DNA of 7,399 bases, from contig JAHHUI010000071.1 in NCBI GenBank assembly GCA_020024055.1, forward strand, positions 1 to 7,399. The letters run 5' to 3'. How positions within the stretch are numbered: the stretch's first letter is position 1; the number at the start of each line of letters is the position of its first letter. Shown here piece after piece: positions 1 to 6,535 of the stretch. This DNA comes from Spirochaetaceae bacterium. GTDB lineage: Bacteria > Spirochaetota > Spirochaetia > WRBN01. The notes below the pieces were generated by a model. That model was not told where the DNA came from, did no database searches, and saw only the letters and a list, made by a program, of their open reading frames with translations. The position numbers were made by a program, and so were the translations under genes.

Positions 1-62
1 GAACAATCATTACACGTCGTCTGCGTTGTTTTATAGAGATGCTCCTTTTGAAAATTATATAT

Positions 63-108
63 ATTTTCATCATTGGCTTAAAAAACTCTCTAACCTAATG
101 ATGAAAAT
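63..108. repeat. Long imperfect inverted repeat downstream of the MFS pseudogene; possible terminator
   Basis: The left arm TTTTCATCATTGGCTTA (64-80) pairs with the right arm at 91-107 at 15 of 17 positions, and 63/108 adds one more pair. The loop is the 10 nt at 81-90. It lies about 37 nt after the TAA that ends the transporter remnant on the minus strand and is followed there by an AT-rich stretch, so a weak or bidirectional terminator is possible. The stem is AT-rich and there is no clean T-tract, so it could equally be a dispersed repeat. No gene is recognisable in bases 1-144. Confidence 0.45.
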
Positions 109-120
109 CAACGCAAAATA

Positions 121-134
121 CTGTAATTATACAG
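121..134. repeat. Short hairpin just after the transporter stop codon
   Basis: CTGTA (121-125), loop ATTA, TACAG (130-134) form a perfect 5-bp stem 10 nt beyond the TAA of the minus-strand transporter remnant. On the minus strand it is followed by TATTTTG. It may be a weak terminator or a chance structure. Confidence 0.25.
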
Positions 135-144
135 GATTTTGATT

Positions 145-1290
145 TTACAACAGATAAAAACTTATTATAAGCAGAATGACAAAAGATGTATATCCCCAGG
201 AATATGTCTGAAAACGATCAATGCTTAATGAGGCAATATTGGGCCCGATAATTCCCACAATGCCCCATGCCGTATACATAATGCCATAATTCGCACTGAA
301 ATTCTACTTGCCCCAAAGAGCGGCAGTTATACTGGGAAATAAATTAATACAGCTGCTATAATTTAATCCCATCACAATGATAATAATGAGGAAAATAGGT
401 AATGTATGGCAAAATTAAGAAGACACACCATCAACAAAGAGTTCAAAGTGATACACGGGTTTCCTTGCCGTACAGATCAAATAATATCCCAGCAAAGGGT
501 CACCCGAAAGAATTGAAAATGACTAAAAGCACCACCATCAGATAGCTGCACTGAAGCGTGCCTGCCGATTGAAACGAGACAATCTGTGCCAGATGCCCAG
601 TGAGCATCAGGCTCACACAGGCCAAAGTGAAAAATTGGAACCAGTTAATATAAAACAAAGGATTAGTCAGCATTTCATTTATGGAAAATTGCCGCCATGA
701 AGGTGTGGCAAAGCTTTCAGAGGCCTTTTCTTCAGAGGGGGTTCTAAAAATAATGCCAAAAATCCGCCGCAAATCATGATATATGTGGCCAGAATTCGCA
801 ATGTAATTGCTCAGCAGAGAGACATACACGGTGCCAATCGCCATATCAAACATCGCCATGCCCGATGCACGGCCGACCATATTGCTGGGAAACCATTTAA
901 TCACTACCGGTAAAATGGCACTGTAGCAAAAGCCAACCCCAAGACCCCCTCCAAAAGCCCAAAACCCAGAATCATGAATAGATTCGAGACAGGACTAGAA
1001 AGGCTGGACAGAAAAAAACCGCCGCCCAAGCACAGAACGCCAATCCAAGCTGTGATTCTTGGCCCAAGGGTAATTTGCAGTCTGTCCGTGGGATACATAC
1101 AAAAAGCCCGCACTAAAATTGTGATAGTGTAGAGCAGAATTGCCATGGTATGCGAGCAGTCATAGTCGCCCTCTGAGAGCGATCGGGGCAATTTCTGGGC
1201 ATAGACGCTCCAGGAAAATAAAACACCAATTACCATGTTAAACAGCAAGCTGATGACGGCCATGGCCCATGCTTTTTTCAGAGCCCTCAT
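145..1290 (-). pseudogene. Decayed OFA-family (oxalate/formate antiporter-like) MFS transporter
   Basis: This is the remnant of a 12-helix major facilitator of the oxalate:formate antiporter group, a membrane carrier for small carboxylates. The N-terminus starts at ATG 1290, 7 nt after a strong GGAGGAG (1304-1298), and carries FSWSVYAQKL in helix 1. After a lost T in the A4 run at 953-956 (plus strand), the next frame gives GVGFCYSAILPVVIKWFP, typical of helix 4 and the following loop. Further lesions are a shift near 788-796 with a return at the A5 run 746-750 (helix 6), a TGA at 502-500 where family members have Arg (FG-stop-PFAG), at least one shift between about 390 and 460, and a TAG at 306-304 (WGK-stop-NFS). 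The conserved C-terminal NYGIMYTAWGIVGIIGP then follows, ending at TAA 147-145. The ATG overlaps the mog stop (TGATG), so it was the last gene of the Moco operon. The exact substrate is not determinable. Confidence 0.85.
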
Positions 1291-1757
1291 CAATGATCTC
1301 CTCCGTGAATCATTTTGCTGCCATGTTCTAAAAGAGGTAAAAGGAGCTTTGTGCAATATGTGGCTGCGGCAAGAGAACCGGGAAAATTGACCAGAATACA
1401 TTTGCCGCGATATCCGGCAAAGCTATGCGAAAATACGGCGAATAGAGTTTCTTTGCGCGATTCCTGACGCAGATATTCGGCAATGCCGGGTATTTCATGG
1501 GTGCAGAATTGTCTTGTTGCTTCGGTAGTGCAGTCTCTTGGGGAAATGCCCGTGCCTCCTGTGGTGATAATCCAGTCGCAGGATGAGGCATCATGAAAAG
1601 CCGCGCATAAAAGATCAAAATCATCAGGCAGAAGGCGGTATTCAATCTGCCATGAGGGATTGTGTTGCTTGAAAAGCTCTTGTATCGCCGGCCCGGATTG
1701 GTCGCTGTAAATATTGTGATAGGCCCTATCCGAGCTCGTAATAACAGCGATCTTCAT
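1290..1757 (-). CDS. mog: Molybdopterin adenylyltransferase (Mog/MoaB family), intact
   Basis: This 155-residue cytoplasmic protein matches the family that adenylylates molybdopterin before MoeA inserts molybdate. The start MKIAVITSSDRA, the nucleotide/MPT-binding loop TTGGTGISPRD (residues 65-75), IPGIAEYLRQES (89-100), VNFPGS (123-128) and the terminal HGGDH all fit, and the length is normal for bacterial Mog. ATG 1757 lies inside the end of the upstream MOSC gene (32-bp overlap). Its SD-like AAAGGCGG (1776-1769) is 11 nt upstream and also encodes a Gly-Gly pair of MOSC. The stop TGA overlaps the transporter ATG by one base. It is the only undamaged frame in this operon. With moeA and moaA broken it is probably an orphan enzyme, although a domain that binds pterin could have been kept for another reason. 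MoaB versus Mog cannot be settled; the overall pattern looks more like Mog. Confidence 0.88.
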   Translation of the reverse strand: MKIAVITSSDRAYHNIYSDQSGPAIQELFKQHNPSWQIEYRLLPDDFDLLCAAFHDASSCDWIITTGGTGISPRDCTTEATRQFCTHEIPGIAEYLRQESRKETLFAVFSHSFAGYRGKCILVNFPGSLAAATYCTKLLLPLLEHGSKMIHGGDH

Positions 1758-2194
1758 TGTTCACTGTGCCGCCTTTAAGCACACGCACGAAAATGCCCTT
1801 GGTGGGCATAATACATTGACCAATCAATTTGGTAATTTCACAGCCGGTATGGCATTCTTTTCCAATCTGCGAAACCTCTAAAACACTCTCGCCAACGTAC
1901 ATCTTCGTGCCAATAGGCAGGCTCGTGCAGCACCACGCCTCTTGTGGTGATATTCTCAGCAAAATCCCCCCCCGGCTGAAGCTGCACGCCTTTGGGAGCC
2001 GCGAATTTATAGGCACGAGAGGATTCCATCTCGTCCATAGATACAAGAGACACTTGCCTCTTTTCCGGTTTTCCTGCATGCGTATCGCCTTCAATGCCAT
2101 GATTGTCCACAAATGTAATCTCAGAAACAGGATGCTTTCTGGTGCCTGTTTTTTCCAAGACATTGAATGAAATAATTTGAAATTCGTGCTTCAT
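1726..2194 (-). pseudogene. MOSC-domain protein, single-base frameshift
   Basis: MOSC (Moco sulfurase C-terminal) domain proteins bind Moco or move sulfur in its maturation. From ATG 2194 (SD AGAGGA, 5 nt spacing) the frame reads GIEGDTHAG, RQVSLVSMDEM and GDFAENITTRGVVLHE, then loses homology. The next frame continues LPIGTKMYVGESVL, QIGKECHTGCEI and VRVLKGG, to TAG 1728-1726. Removing one base of the GG pair at 1920-1921 restores a 155-residue protein of normal family length, so this is a one-base insertion. A G8 tract (plus-strand C8 at 1966-1973) encodes Pro-Gly-Gly-Asp just before the conserved FAENIT; relatives usually have one Gly there, so the tract may have expanded in frame. It lies 23 bp after moaC and overlaps mog by 32 bp. 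It could be a sequencing error, but damage in the flanking genes favours decay. Confidence 0.82.
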
Positions 2195-2217
2195 TTATTC
2201 CTCTTTTTTCTTGTCAA

Positions 2218-2655
2218 TCAGTTTTCAATCAGTATAATATTGCTACTCTGCATGTTTTTATCCACAGCTTTGCACATATCCCCAATTGTCATCGCCGCAA
2301 TGGAAACGGCTGTCAGTGCTTCCATTTCTATGCCTATTTTCCCGCTGCATCGCGCTGCTGCCTGAATCGTAATGCCATCATTTTCTATGCTGAAATCCAC
2401 CTGAATCTAATCAATAAAGATATTATGACATAATGGTATCATGGCTGATGTCTGCTTGGCGCCACTGATGCCGGCAATGCGCGCACAGGCAAGTACATCG
2501 CCCTTGGCGATATTATTTTCTTGAATCAGGCGCAGAGTCTCTTTGGCAAGAAAGATTTTGCCCCGGGCAATGGCCGATCTTTTCAAGATAGACTTGTCTG
2601 CCGCATTCACCGTCGAGGCTTTGCCTTCTGTGTCAATATGTGTTAATTGGCTCAA
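2218..2655 (-). pseudogene. moaC: moaC (cyclic pyranopterin monophosphate synthase) with an internal amber stop
   Basis: MoaC converts the MoaA product to cyclic pyranopterin monophosphate. The first 82 codons encode SQLTHIDTEGKA, ARIAGISGAKQTS and IPLCH. TAG (2409-2407) then interrupts at a position where relatives often have Lys. The same frame resumes with VDFSIENDG, the catalytic-region GIEMEALTAVSIAAMTIGDM, and CKAVDK, ending at TGA 2220-2218. Active-site Lys, His, Glu and Lys positions recognisable from the family (AKQTS Lys, LCH His, EME, CKAVDK) are all present on the two sides. The usual GGKSG-type tail after the last strand is absent, so the protein would be about ten residues short even if read through. 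The start is TTG 2655, chosen because GGAGG (2666-2662) lies 6 nt upstream; no ATG gives a better fit. It is coupled to moaA, whose stop is 2 nt upstream. Confidence 0.88.
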
Positions 2656-2657
2656 GA

Positions 2658-3397
2658 TTATCCTCCAATCAAATTCACATTCGCGTCTGTGCTGAATGTG
2701 CCGCGTTCGGGTTTAGCTAAAATGGCTTTTTTCAATATGCCGACAATATCGTTAAAGACAATAAAATGATCGTCATTGCTGTGCAGGCAGGTACGGATAT
2801 GCCCATCAGTCATCAGGCGGATGCGATTGCAGGTGGAACAGGGAAGCGGCCTGTCATAAGGATGATTGTCACTTTTCATTTCTCTGAGGTCATATTGCGC
2901 AATGGTTTACATTTTGATGCCCTTTTTTGTGCAAATCTTGCAGCAAGGGCAACTCTTTGCGACTTTTTTCGACCATCACACCATATTAATTTTCACATCC
3001 AGGCCGGCTTGAATTGCTGCATCGATGCCCTCCAGGGCTTTTTGTATTATGCCGCCGCGGGTAATCAGTGTGTAAAAGTTAGGATCTAAAGTGTCTAGTG
3101 ATATATTAACAGATTGCAGACCATTGTCTTTGAGTTTCTTGGCAAGGGGGCCAGCAAAACCTATTGGTCGTCATAGCAATGATTTTCATGCCTTCAATCT
3201 CATTCATGCGGCCCACCAAGTCAGGCACATTCGGGCGAACAAGTGGCTCGCCGCCTGTGAGTCTGTATTTAAAAATCCCGATGGATACTGCGCCTTTCGC
3301 CACGGCAAGAATCTGTTCAAAGGAGAAGATTTTTGATGGGTCCAGTGCGGGAAAACCCTCTTCAGGCATGCAATATTGACAACGCAGATTTTGCATA
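2658..3397 (-). pseudogene. moaA: moaA (GTP 3',8-cyclase, radical SAM) remnant, 5'-truncated and internally deleted
   Basis: MoaA is the radical-SAM enzyme that starts Moco synthesis from GTP. Homology begins abruptly at NLRCQYCMPEEGF (codon for Asn at 3390-3388), inside the CxxxCxxC cluster motif. The first Cys position is Gln and the N-terminal ~20 residues are gone. YRLTGGEPLVRP and AMTTN follow. An extra base at 3162 then shifts to the frame of LAKKLKDNGLQSVNISLDTL and GIDAAIQAGLDVKINMV. Further shifts occur near 2976-2981 (lost G) and 2920-2928 (run of Gs and As). The middle containing the usual RFIE-type motif is deleted, with the junction near 2905-2912. The C-terminal frame has the second cluster motif CSTC...TC (CxxC-x13-C) and ends with the functional Gly-Gly tail, LIGG, at TAA 2660-2658. 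Two missing segments rule out a working enzyme. Confidence 0.88.
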
Positions 3398-4396
3398 GAT
3401 GAGCCGCGATGAGTCAAGGTTTCTGCAGCCAATTGTCCGTCTTGGTCTTTGCCCGGGCGGGCACACAGATATTCTTCGCGATCGGTTTCTTTTCGGGTGT
3501 ATTCCTGTGCCATGGGAATCATAAATTCTTGTGCCCTGTAGTCAATCCCCATACATTGATAGAGATAAGGCCTGATAAATAGTTCAAAGCAGACAAAATT
3601 AGAGACAGGATTGCCCGGAAACCCAAAGACGACTTGCTTTTCCAGTCGGTCAAAATACAGGGGCTTGCCCGGCTTCAGGCACACTTTATGCAGAATCTGC
3701 CTCACATGAAGATCGACTAAATCCCCGGTACAAGGTCAAAATCTCCCATTGAAACCTCACCTGAAAACAACACAATATCGCATTCAGAAAAAGCCTTCTT
3801 TCCAGGCTTGTCCTGCCGGCAAAAGCTCGTCTCCTGTACCTGATGATACCCACTTTAGGCTGTTGAACAACATCAACACTCTCAATTCCCGCCGAGGCGA
3901 GAAGGGCAATATCCATTTGAGCATTCTAGGGCCCAAGCAGCACGCTGCCGGCTGCTTGACTGGCCTTTGAAAATGATATTGGATGAGGTTTCATTTTTTG
4001 TGAATGTGACTGTGCCATCCGCATTTGCCCTGGTGAATTCCAGGTGATGCACGGCATTACAGCCAGAGGGGATTTGGGCCCCTGTCATGATGCGCAGGCA
4101 TTCATCGGCGGCTAATTTACCCGAAAAGACCTGTCTCCGGTGCTGATAGTTTGGGCATGCACGTGAAAGGATTTGCCGACAGAAGAGGAGAGATCATCGC
4201 TGTGATAGGCAAGGCTATCCATGGCGGATTTATCAAAAGGGGGCTGGGGAAAATGCGTGATGATGTCTTGATGAATAATGCGGTTCGGCGCAGTGGTGAT
4301 GAATATATTTTCAAGGGGAAAATTCAGCGTATGCCCAAGAATCAATGTCAGGGCTTCTTGCAGAGTTGGAAAAAGATCCATAAACATTTTTATCAT
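3391..4396 (-). pseudogene. moeA: moeA (molybdopterin molybdotransferase) remnant, multiply frameshifted and fused to moaA
   Basis: MoeA inserts molybdate into adenylylated molybdopterin. From ATG 4396 (alternatives 4387 or 4381; none has a clear SD) the frame gives LQEALTLILGH and PPFDKSAMDSLA, where the conserved sequence is close to FDNSAMDGYA. Lesions in order: lost T in the A4 run 4124-4127; recovery at CLRIMTGAQIPSGCNAV; a shift near 3965-3970; amber TAG 3928-3926; MDIALLASAGIESVDVV; an extra base at 3839-3840 inside the STGDELL motif; a deletion of about 30 codons with its junction near 3794-3800; CDIVLFSGEVSMGDFDLV; a lost G in the plus-strand C4 run 3723-3726; then LHKVCLKPGKPLYFD and VVFGFPGNPVS. 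The gene ends at HRGSSMQNL, about 35 residues short, and continues in frame into moaA. It was the first gene of the operon, divergent from the glycosylase gene. Confidence 0.88.
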
Positions 4397-4412
4397 AAAA
4401 TGCTATGATAAA
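4389..4412. promoter_or_regulatory. Perfect 8-bp dyad in the moeA/glycosylase divergent region
   Basis: TTTATCAT (4389-4396) and ATGATAAA (4405-4412) are exact inverted repeats separated by 8 nt. The left arm covers the moeA ATG. The right arm contains TATGAT (4404-4409), a possible -10 for the plus-strand gene, with a weak -35 TAAACA (4381-4386) at 17-nt spacing. It may be an operator or a chance AT-rich dyad. No second promoter for moeA is evident. Confidence 0.3.
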
Positions 4413-4459
4413 TCAATGAGAAAAAACAGGCTTGGAATAATTTTCAAAGGATATGTGCA

Positions 4460-5161
4460 ATGCCTTTGATAACAGAGCATCAATTTCTTGAAGAAGTACC
4501 TCTGCAAGCAGATTCGCGGGCGCTGATTCTGGGCACGATTCACCCCTATGCTCCGCAGGCAGCCGAGAATTTTTTGTGCCGATTTTTTTATGGCAATAAG
4601 TACAGTCTATGGGGCATTTTCAAAGAAGTTTTTCCTCATTTGCCTATTGATGCCAAAGATCAGGTTGCCTGTCCTGTTCAGTCCGCCGGGAAGATTAAGC
4701 GCATGCTGCGTGAATATCACATAGCGATTTCCGACACAGTAAAAGTGGCTATACGCCCTGAACATGAACCCTCGGCCGATCGTTTCCTGCCGGGCACACA
4801 GTATCACTATGAATTGATACAGCAGATATGCCAGGCTGCGGCCCTGGAGAGTATTTTTTTCACCGGCAAAAAAGTTTTGGATATTTTTCGCAGTTTATAC
4901 ACAGAAACTGTGCGTAAAGCAGGATTGAGTGCACCGGCTGTGTTTCCTAAAAATATAGGCTCGGGGGAAATCTTCACATTGCGCGATGATGTGTATTTCT
5001 GTAAAGAGCTGCGCTGTATTTTGCTGCCCTCACCTTCACCGGGGGCTGCCCGAGGAAAAAGCCGTGCCTTCCTCTCATCCGGATATGCTGATTATGCACA
5101 GTGGCGTCTAAGTTTTTACCGGCAGGCCTTGAGTGAGATTTTTAATAAGCCCCCACGATAA
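4460..5161 (+). CDS. Uracil-DNA-glycosylase-superfamily protein
   Basis: This 233-residue soluble protein is probably a base-excision repair glycosylase that removes uracil or another deaminated base. RALILGTIHP (residues 20-29) occupies the place of superfamily motif A, near the end of the first core strand. It is followed by FFYGNKYSLWGIF (42-54), like the Tyr-x-x-x-Asn-x-(Phe/Met)-Trp segment of family-6 and related bacterial glycosylases. A second core segment is IAISDTV near 93-99, and LPSPSPGAA (189-197) is the DNA-intercalation loop motif. The frame is uninterrupted. ATG 4460 follows AAAGGA (4446-4451) with 8-nt spacing, which decides the start. It is divergent from the dead moeA and ends 8 bp from the converging purine permease. 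Substrate preference cannot be read from sequence because the catalytic residue of this subgroup is not clear to me. Confidence 0.75.
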   Translation: MPLITEHQFLEEVPLQADSRALILGTIHPYAPQAAENFLCRFFYGNKYSLWGIFKEVFPHLPIDAKDQVACPVQSAGKIKRMLREYHIAISDTVKVAIRPEHEPSADRFLPGTQYHYELIQQICQAAALESIFFTGKKVLDIFRSLYTETVRKAGLSAPAVFPKNIGSGEIFTLRDDVYFCKELRCILLPSPSPGAARGKSRAFLSSGYADYAQWRLSFYRQALSEIFNKPPR

Positions 5162-5175
5162 TCAAAGACTTATCG
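5156..5175. repeat. Hairpin containing both convergent stop codons
   Basis: CGATAA (5156-5161) and TTATCG (5170-5175) are perfect inverted repeats with an 8-nt loop. Each arm includes the TAA of one gene: glycosylase at 5159-5161 and permease at 5172-5170. No T-tract follows on either strand, so termination here is uncertain. Confidence 0.3.
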
Positions 5176-6456
5176 CAGAACTATATTCAGCACACATAAT
5201 GCCCCAATGACCCAGAGCACCGGGTGAATTTTTTTGAAATCTGCCGTGACAACATGAAGCAGGATATAGCTTAAAAACCCAAAAATCAAGCCATTGCTGA
5301 TGCTGTATGTAAAAGGCATCATGACTGTGGTGAGAAAAGCCACGATGGCAGTTTTGGGGTCGTTGAAATCCAGCAGGGCCAGAGAACGGAACATCAGCAC
5401 GCCCACCATAATCAGCGCAGGGGCCACCGCAAAGGCAGGTACCATGGCCACAAGCGGAGTGAATAATAAAGCCAGCAGAAAAAATATCCCCGTGACGATG
5501 GCTGCCAGGCCCGTGCGCGCGCCGGCGGCGATTCCTGTGCTCGATTCGATAAAGGCCGTGACTGTGCTGGTGCCCAGCAAGGCACCAAATGTCGAGGCAA
5601 TGGCGTCATAATACAGCATGCGGCCTAAAGAAGGCACTTCACCGCTGTGATTCTGTATGCCGATTTCCTTGCTGCAGGCCAGAAGCGTGGCCAAAGAGTC
5701 GAAAAATGCAAGAAACATAAATGAGAAAATCGCAGGGAAGAAAGACCATTTTAGGGCACCCAAAATATCCAGTTTAAATACAATAGGTATCATGCTGGGC
5801 GGCATGGAAAATATGGTCTGGGGAAGAGTTGTTTTTTCGGTGACCAAGCCCATCACCGTGCCAAAAAATATTCCAATGAGCAGACTGCCGGGCACTTTTC
5901 TAATTTCTAAAATCATCATGACAATTAAAGTCATAATGCCCAGGATCACGCTCATGTTGAAGCTGCCCATGGCCACCAGAGTGTTTGCATCGGGAATGAT
6001 GAGATTCATATTTTTCATGCCAATGAGGGCAATGAACAGGCCAATGCCCGCAGTTGAGCTGATGATGATGACGGGGGGAATGGCTTTGGCAATATGTTTT
6101 CTGAATCCTGAGATTGTCAAAATGAGAAAGACAATGCTGGAAACAAAGACGATGCCCAAAACCTGGGGCCAGGGGATATTGCTGCCCTGAACAAGGTTGA
6201 AAGTGAAAAAGACATTCAGGCCCATGCCCGGAGCCAGCGCAATGGGCACATTGCTAAAAAGACCCATCAGCATGCTGCCCAATGCCGCAGAAATACATGT
6301 CACAGTGATTAGCGCGCCCTTGTCCATGCCCGAAAGACTGAGAATGGCAGGGTTCACAAAAATGATATAGGCCATGGCCAGGAAAGTGGTGAATCCGCCA
6401 ATAAATTCCTTGCGCAAAGAGCCTGATCGCTCTGAAATATGAAAAATGCGATCCAT
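5170..6456 (-). CDS. NCS2-family purine permease (AzgA/PbuG-like)
   Basis: This 428-residue inner-membrane protein belongs to the nucleobase:cation symporter-2 superfamily, AzgA/PbuG branch, which imports purines such as hypoxanthine, guanine or adenine with protons. It is almost entirely hydrophobic helices. Diagnostic blocks are FTTFLAMAYIIFVNP (22-36), APGMGLNVFFTF (75-86, substrate-site helix 3), FFDSLATLLA (251-260, helix 8) and GTSTVTAFIESSTG (295-308, helix 10). Length matches the family and the frame is intact. ATG 6456 gives the usual N-terminus (MDRIFHISERSGSLRKE) but has no adjacent SD. AGGAGA (6494-6489) instead lies 8 nt before an in-frame ATA (6480-6478), which would add eight residues. 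A near-consensus promoter lies upstream. A nucleobase importer fits a nutrient-scavenging lifestyle. The exact purine specificity is not determinable. Confidence 0.92.
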   Translation of the reverse strand: MDRIFHISERSGSLRKEFIGGFTTFLAMAYIIFVNPAILSLSGMDKGALITVTCISAALGSMLMGLFSNVPIALAPGMGLNVFFTFNLVQGSNIPWPQVLGIVFVSSIVFLILTISGFRKHIAKAIPPVIIISSTAGIGLFIALIGMKNMNLIIPDANTLVAMGSFNMSVILGIMTLIVMMILEIRKVPGSLLIGIFFGTVMGLVTEKTTLPQTIFSMPPSMIPIVFKLDILGALKWSFFPAIFSFMFLAFFDSLATLLACSKEIGIQNHSGEVPSLGRMLYYDAIASTFGALLGTSTVTAFIESSTGIAAGARTGLAAIVTGIFFLLALLFTPLVAMVPAFAVAPALIMVGVLMFRSLALLDFNDPKTAIVAFLTTVMMPFTYSISNGLIFGFLSYILLHVVTADFKKIHPVLWVIGALCVLNIVLR

Positions 6457-6488
6457 CTGAGAAGTGAATAAATTGACTATGGCAGATA

Positions 6489-6494
6489 TCTCCT
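6489..6494 (-). promoter_or_regulatory. Displaced ribosome binding site of the purine permease
   Basis: AGGAGA is the only good SD in the permease leader but lies 32 nt from the ATG at 6456. It is 8 nt from an in-frame ATA at 6480-6478. Either a non-canonical start is used, or an ancestral ATG decayed to ATA and translation now starts inefficiently at the internal ATG. Confidence 0.4.
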
Positions 6495-6535
6495 GTAAAT
6501 ATTGAGAAAAATAAAGGCATAGGACCCTATTTCAA

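Noticed and set aside
1291..1401. Upstream extension of the transporter frame to 1401
   Set aside because: It would run 37 codons into mog, whereas ATG 1290 has a strong SD and gives the family N-terminus.
1328..1645. Minus-strand open frame inside mog
   Set aside because: It is an alternative frame of mog, which has convincing family motifs throughout; the translation has none.
2766..3336. Plus-strand open frames opposite moaA
   Set aside because: The minus strand carries clear MoaA homology here and the plus-strand translations resemble no protein; they are shadow frames.
3106..3705. MoeA-MoaA fusion as a genuine new bifunctional enzyme
   Set aside because: The MoaA part lacks the first radical-SAM Cys and shifts frame soon after TTN, and the MoeA part lacks its N-terminal domains in this frame, so no functional enzyme can result.
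304..3928. Recoding of TAG as an amino acid
   Set aside because: The same genes also carry frameshifts, a TGA stop and large deletions; the intact genes contain no internal TAG; and the MOSC frame ends at a TAG.
145..4396. Uniform sequencing error as the cause of all frameshifts
   Set aside because: Damage is concentrated in the operon and includes multi-codon deletions, stop codons and a gene fusion, while about 2.3 kb of neighbouring coding sequence is clean. Individual homopolymer indels could still be errors.
5657..6190. Open plus-strand frame of 177 codons opposite the purine permease
   Set aside because: It lies wholly antisense to a conserved, intact membrane protein, has no family likeness, and its composition mirrors the hydrophobic codons on the other strand.
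6457..6530. Purine riboswitch in the permease leader
   Set aside because: The leader is only about 70 nt and shows none of the conserved loop and junction sequences of the purine aptamer.
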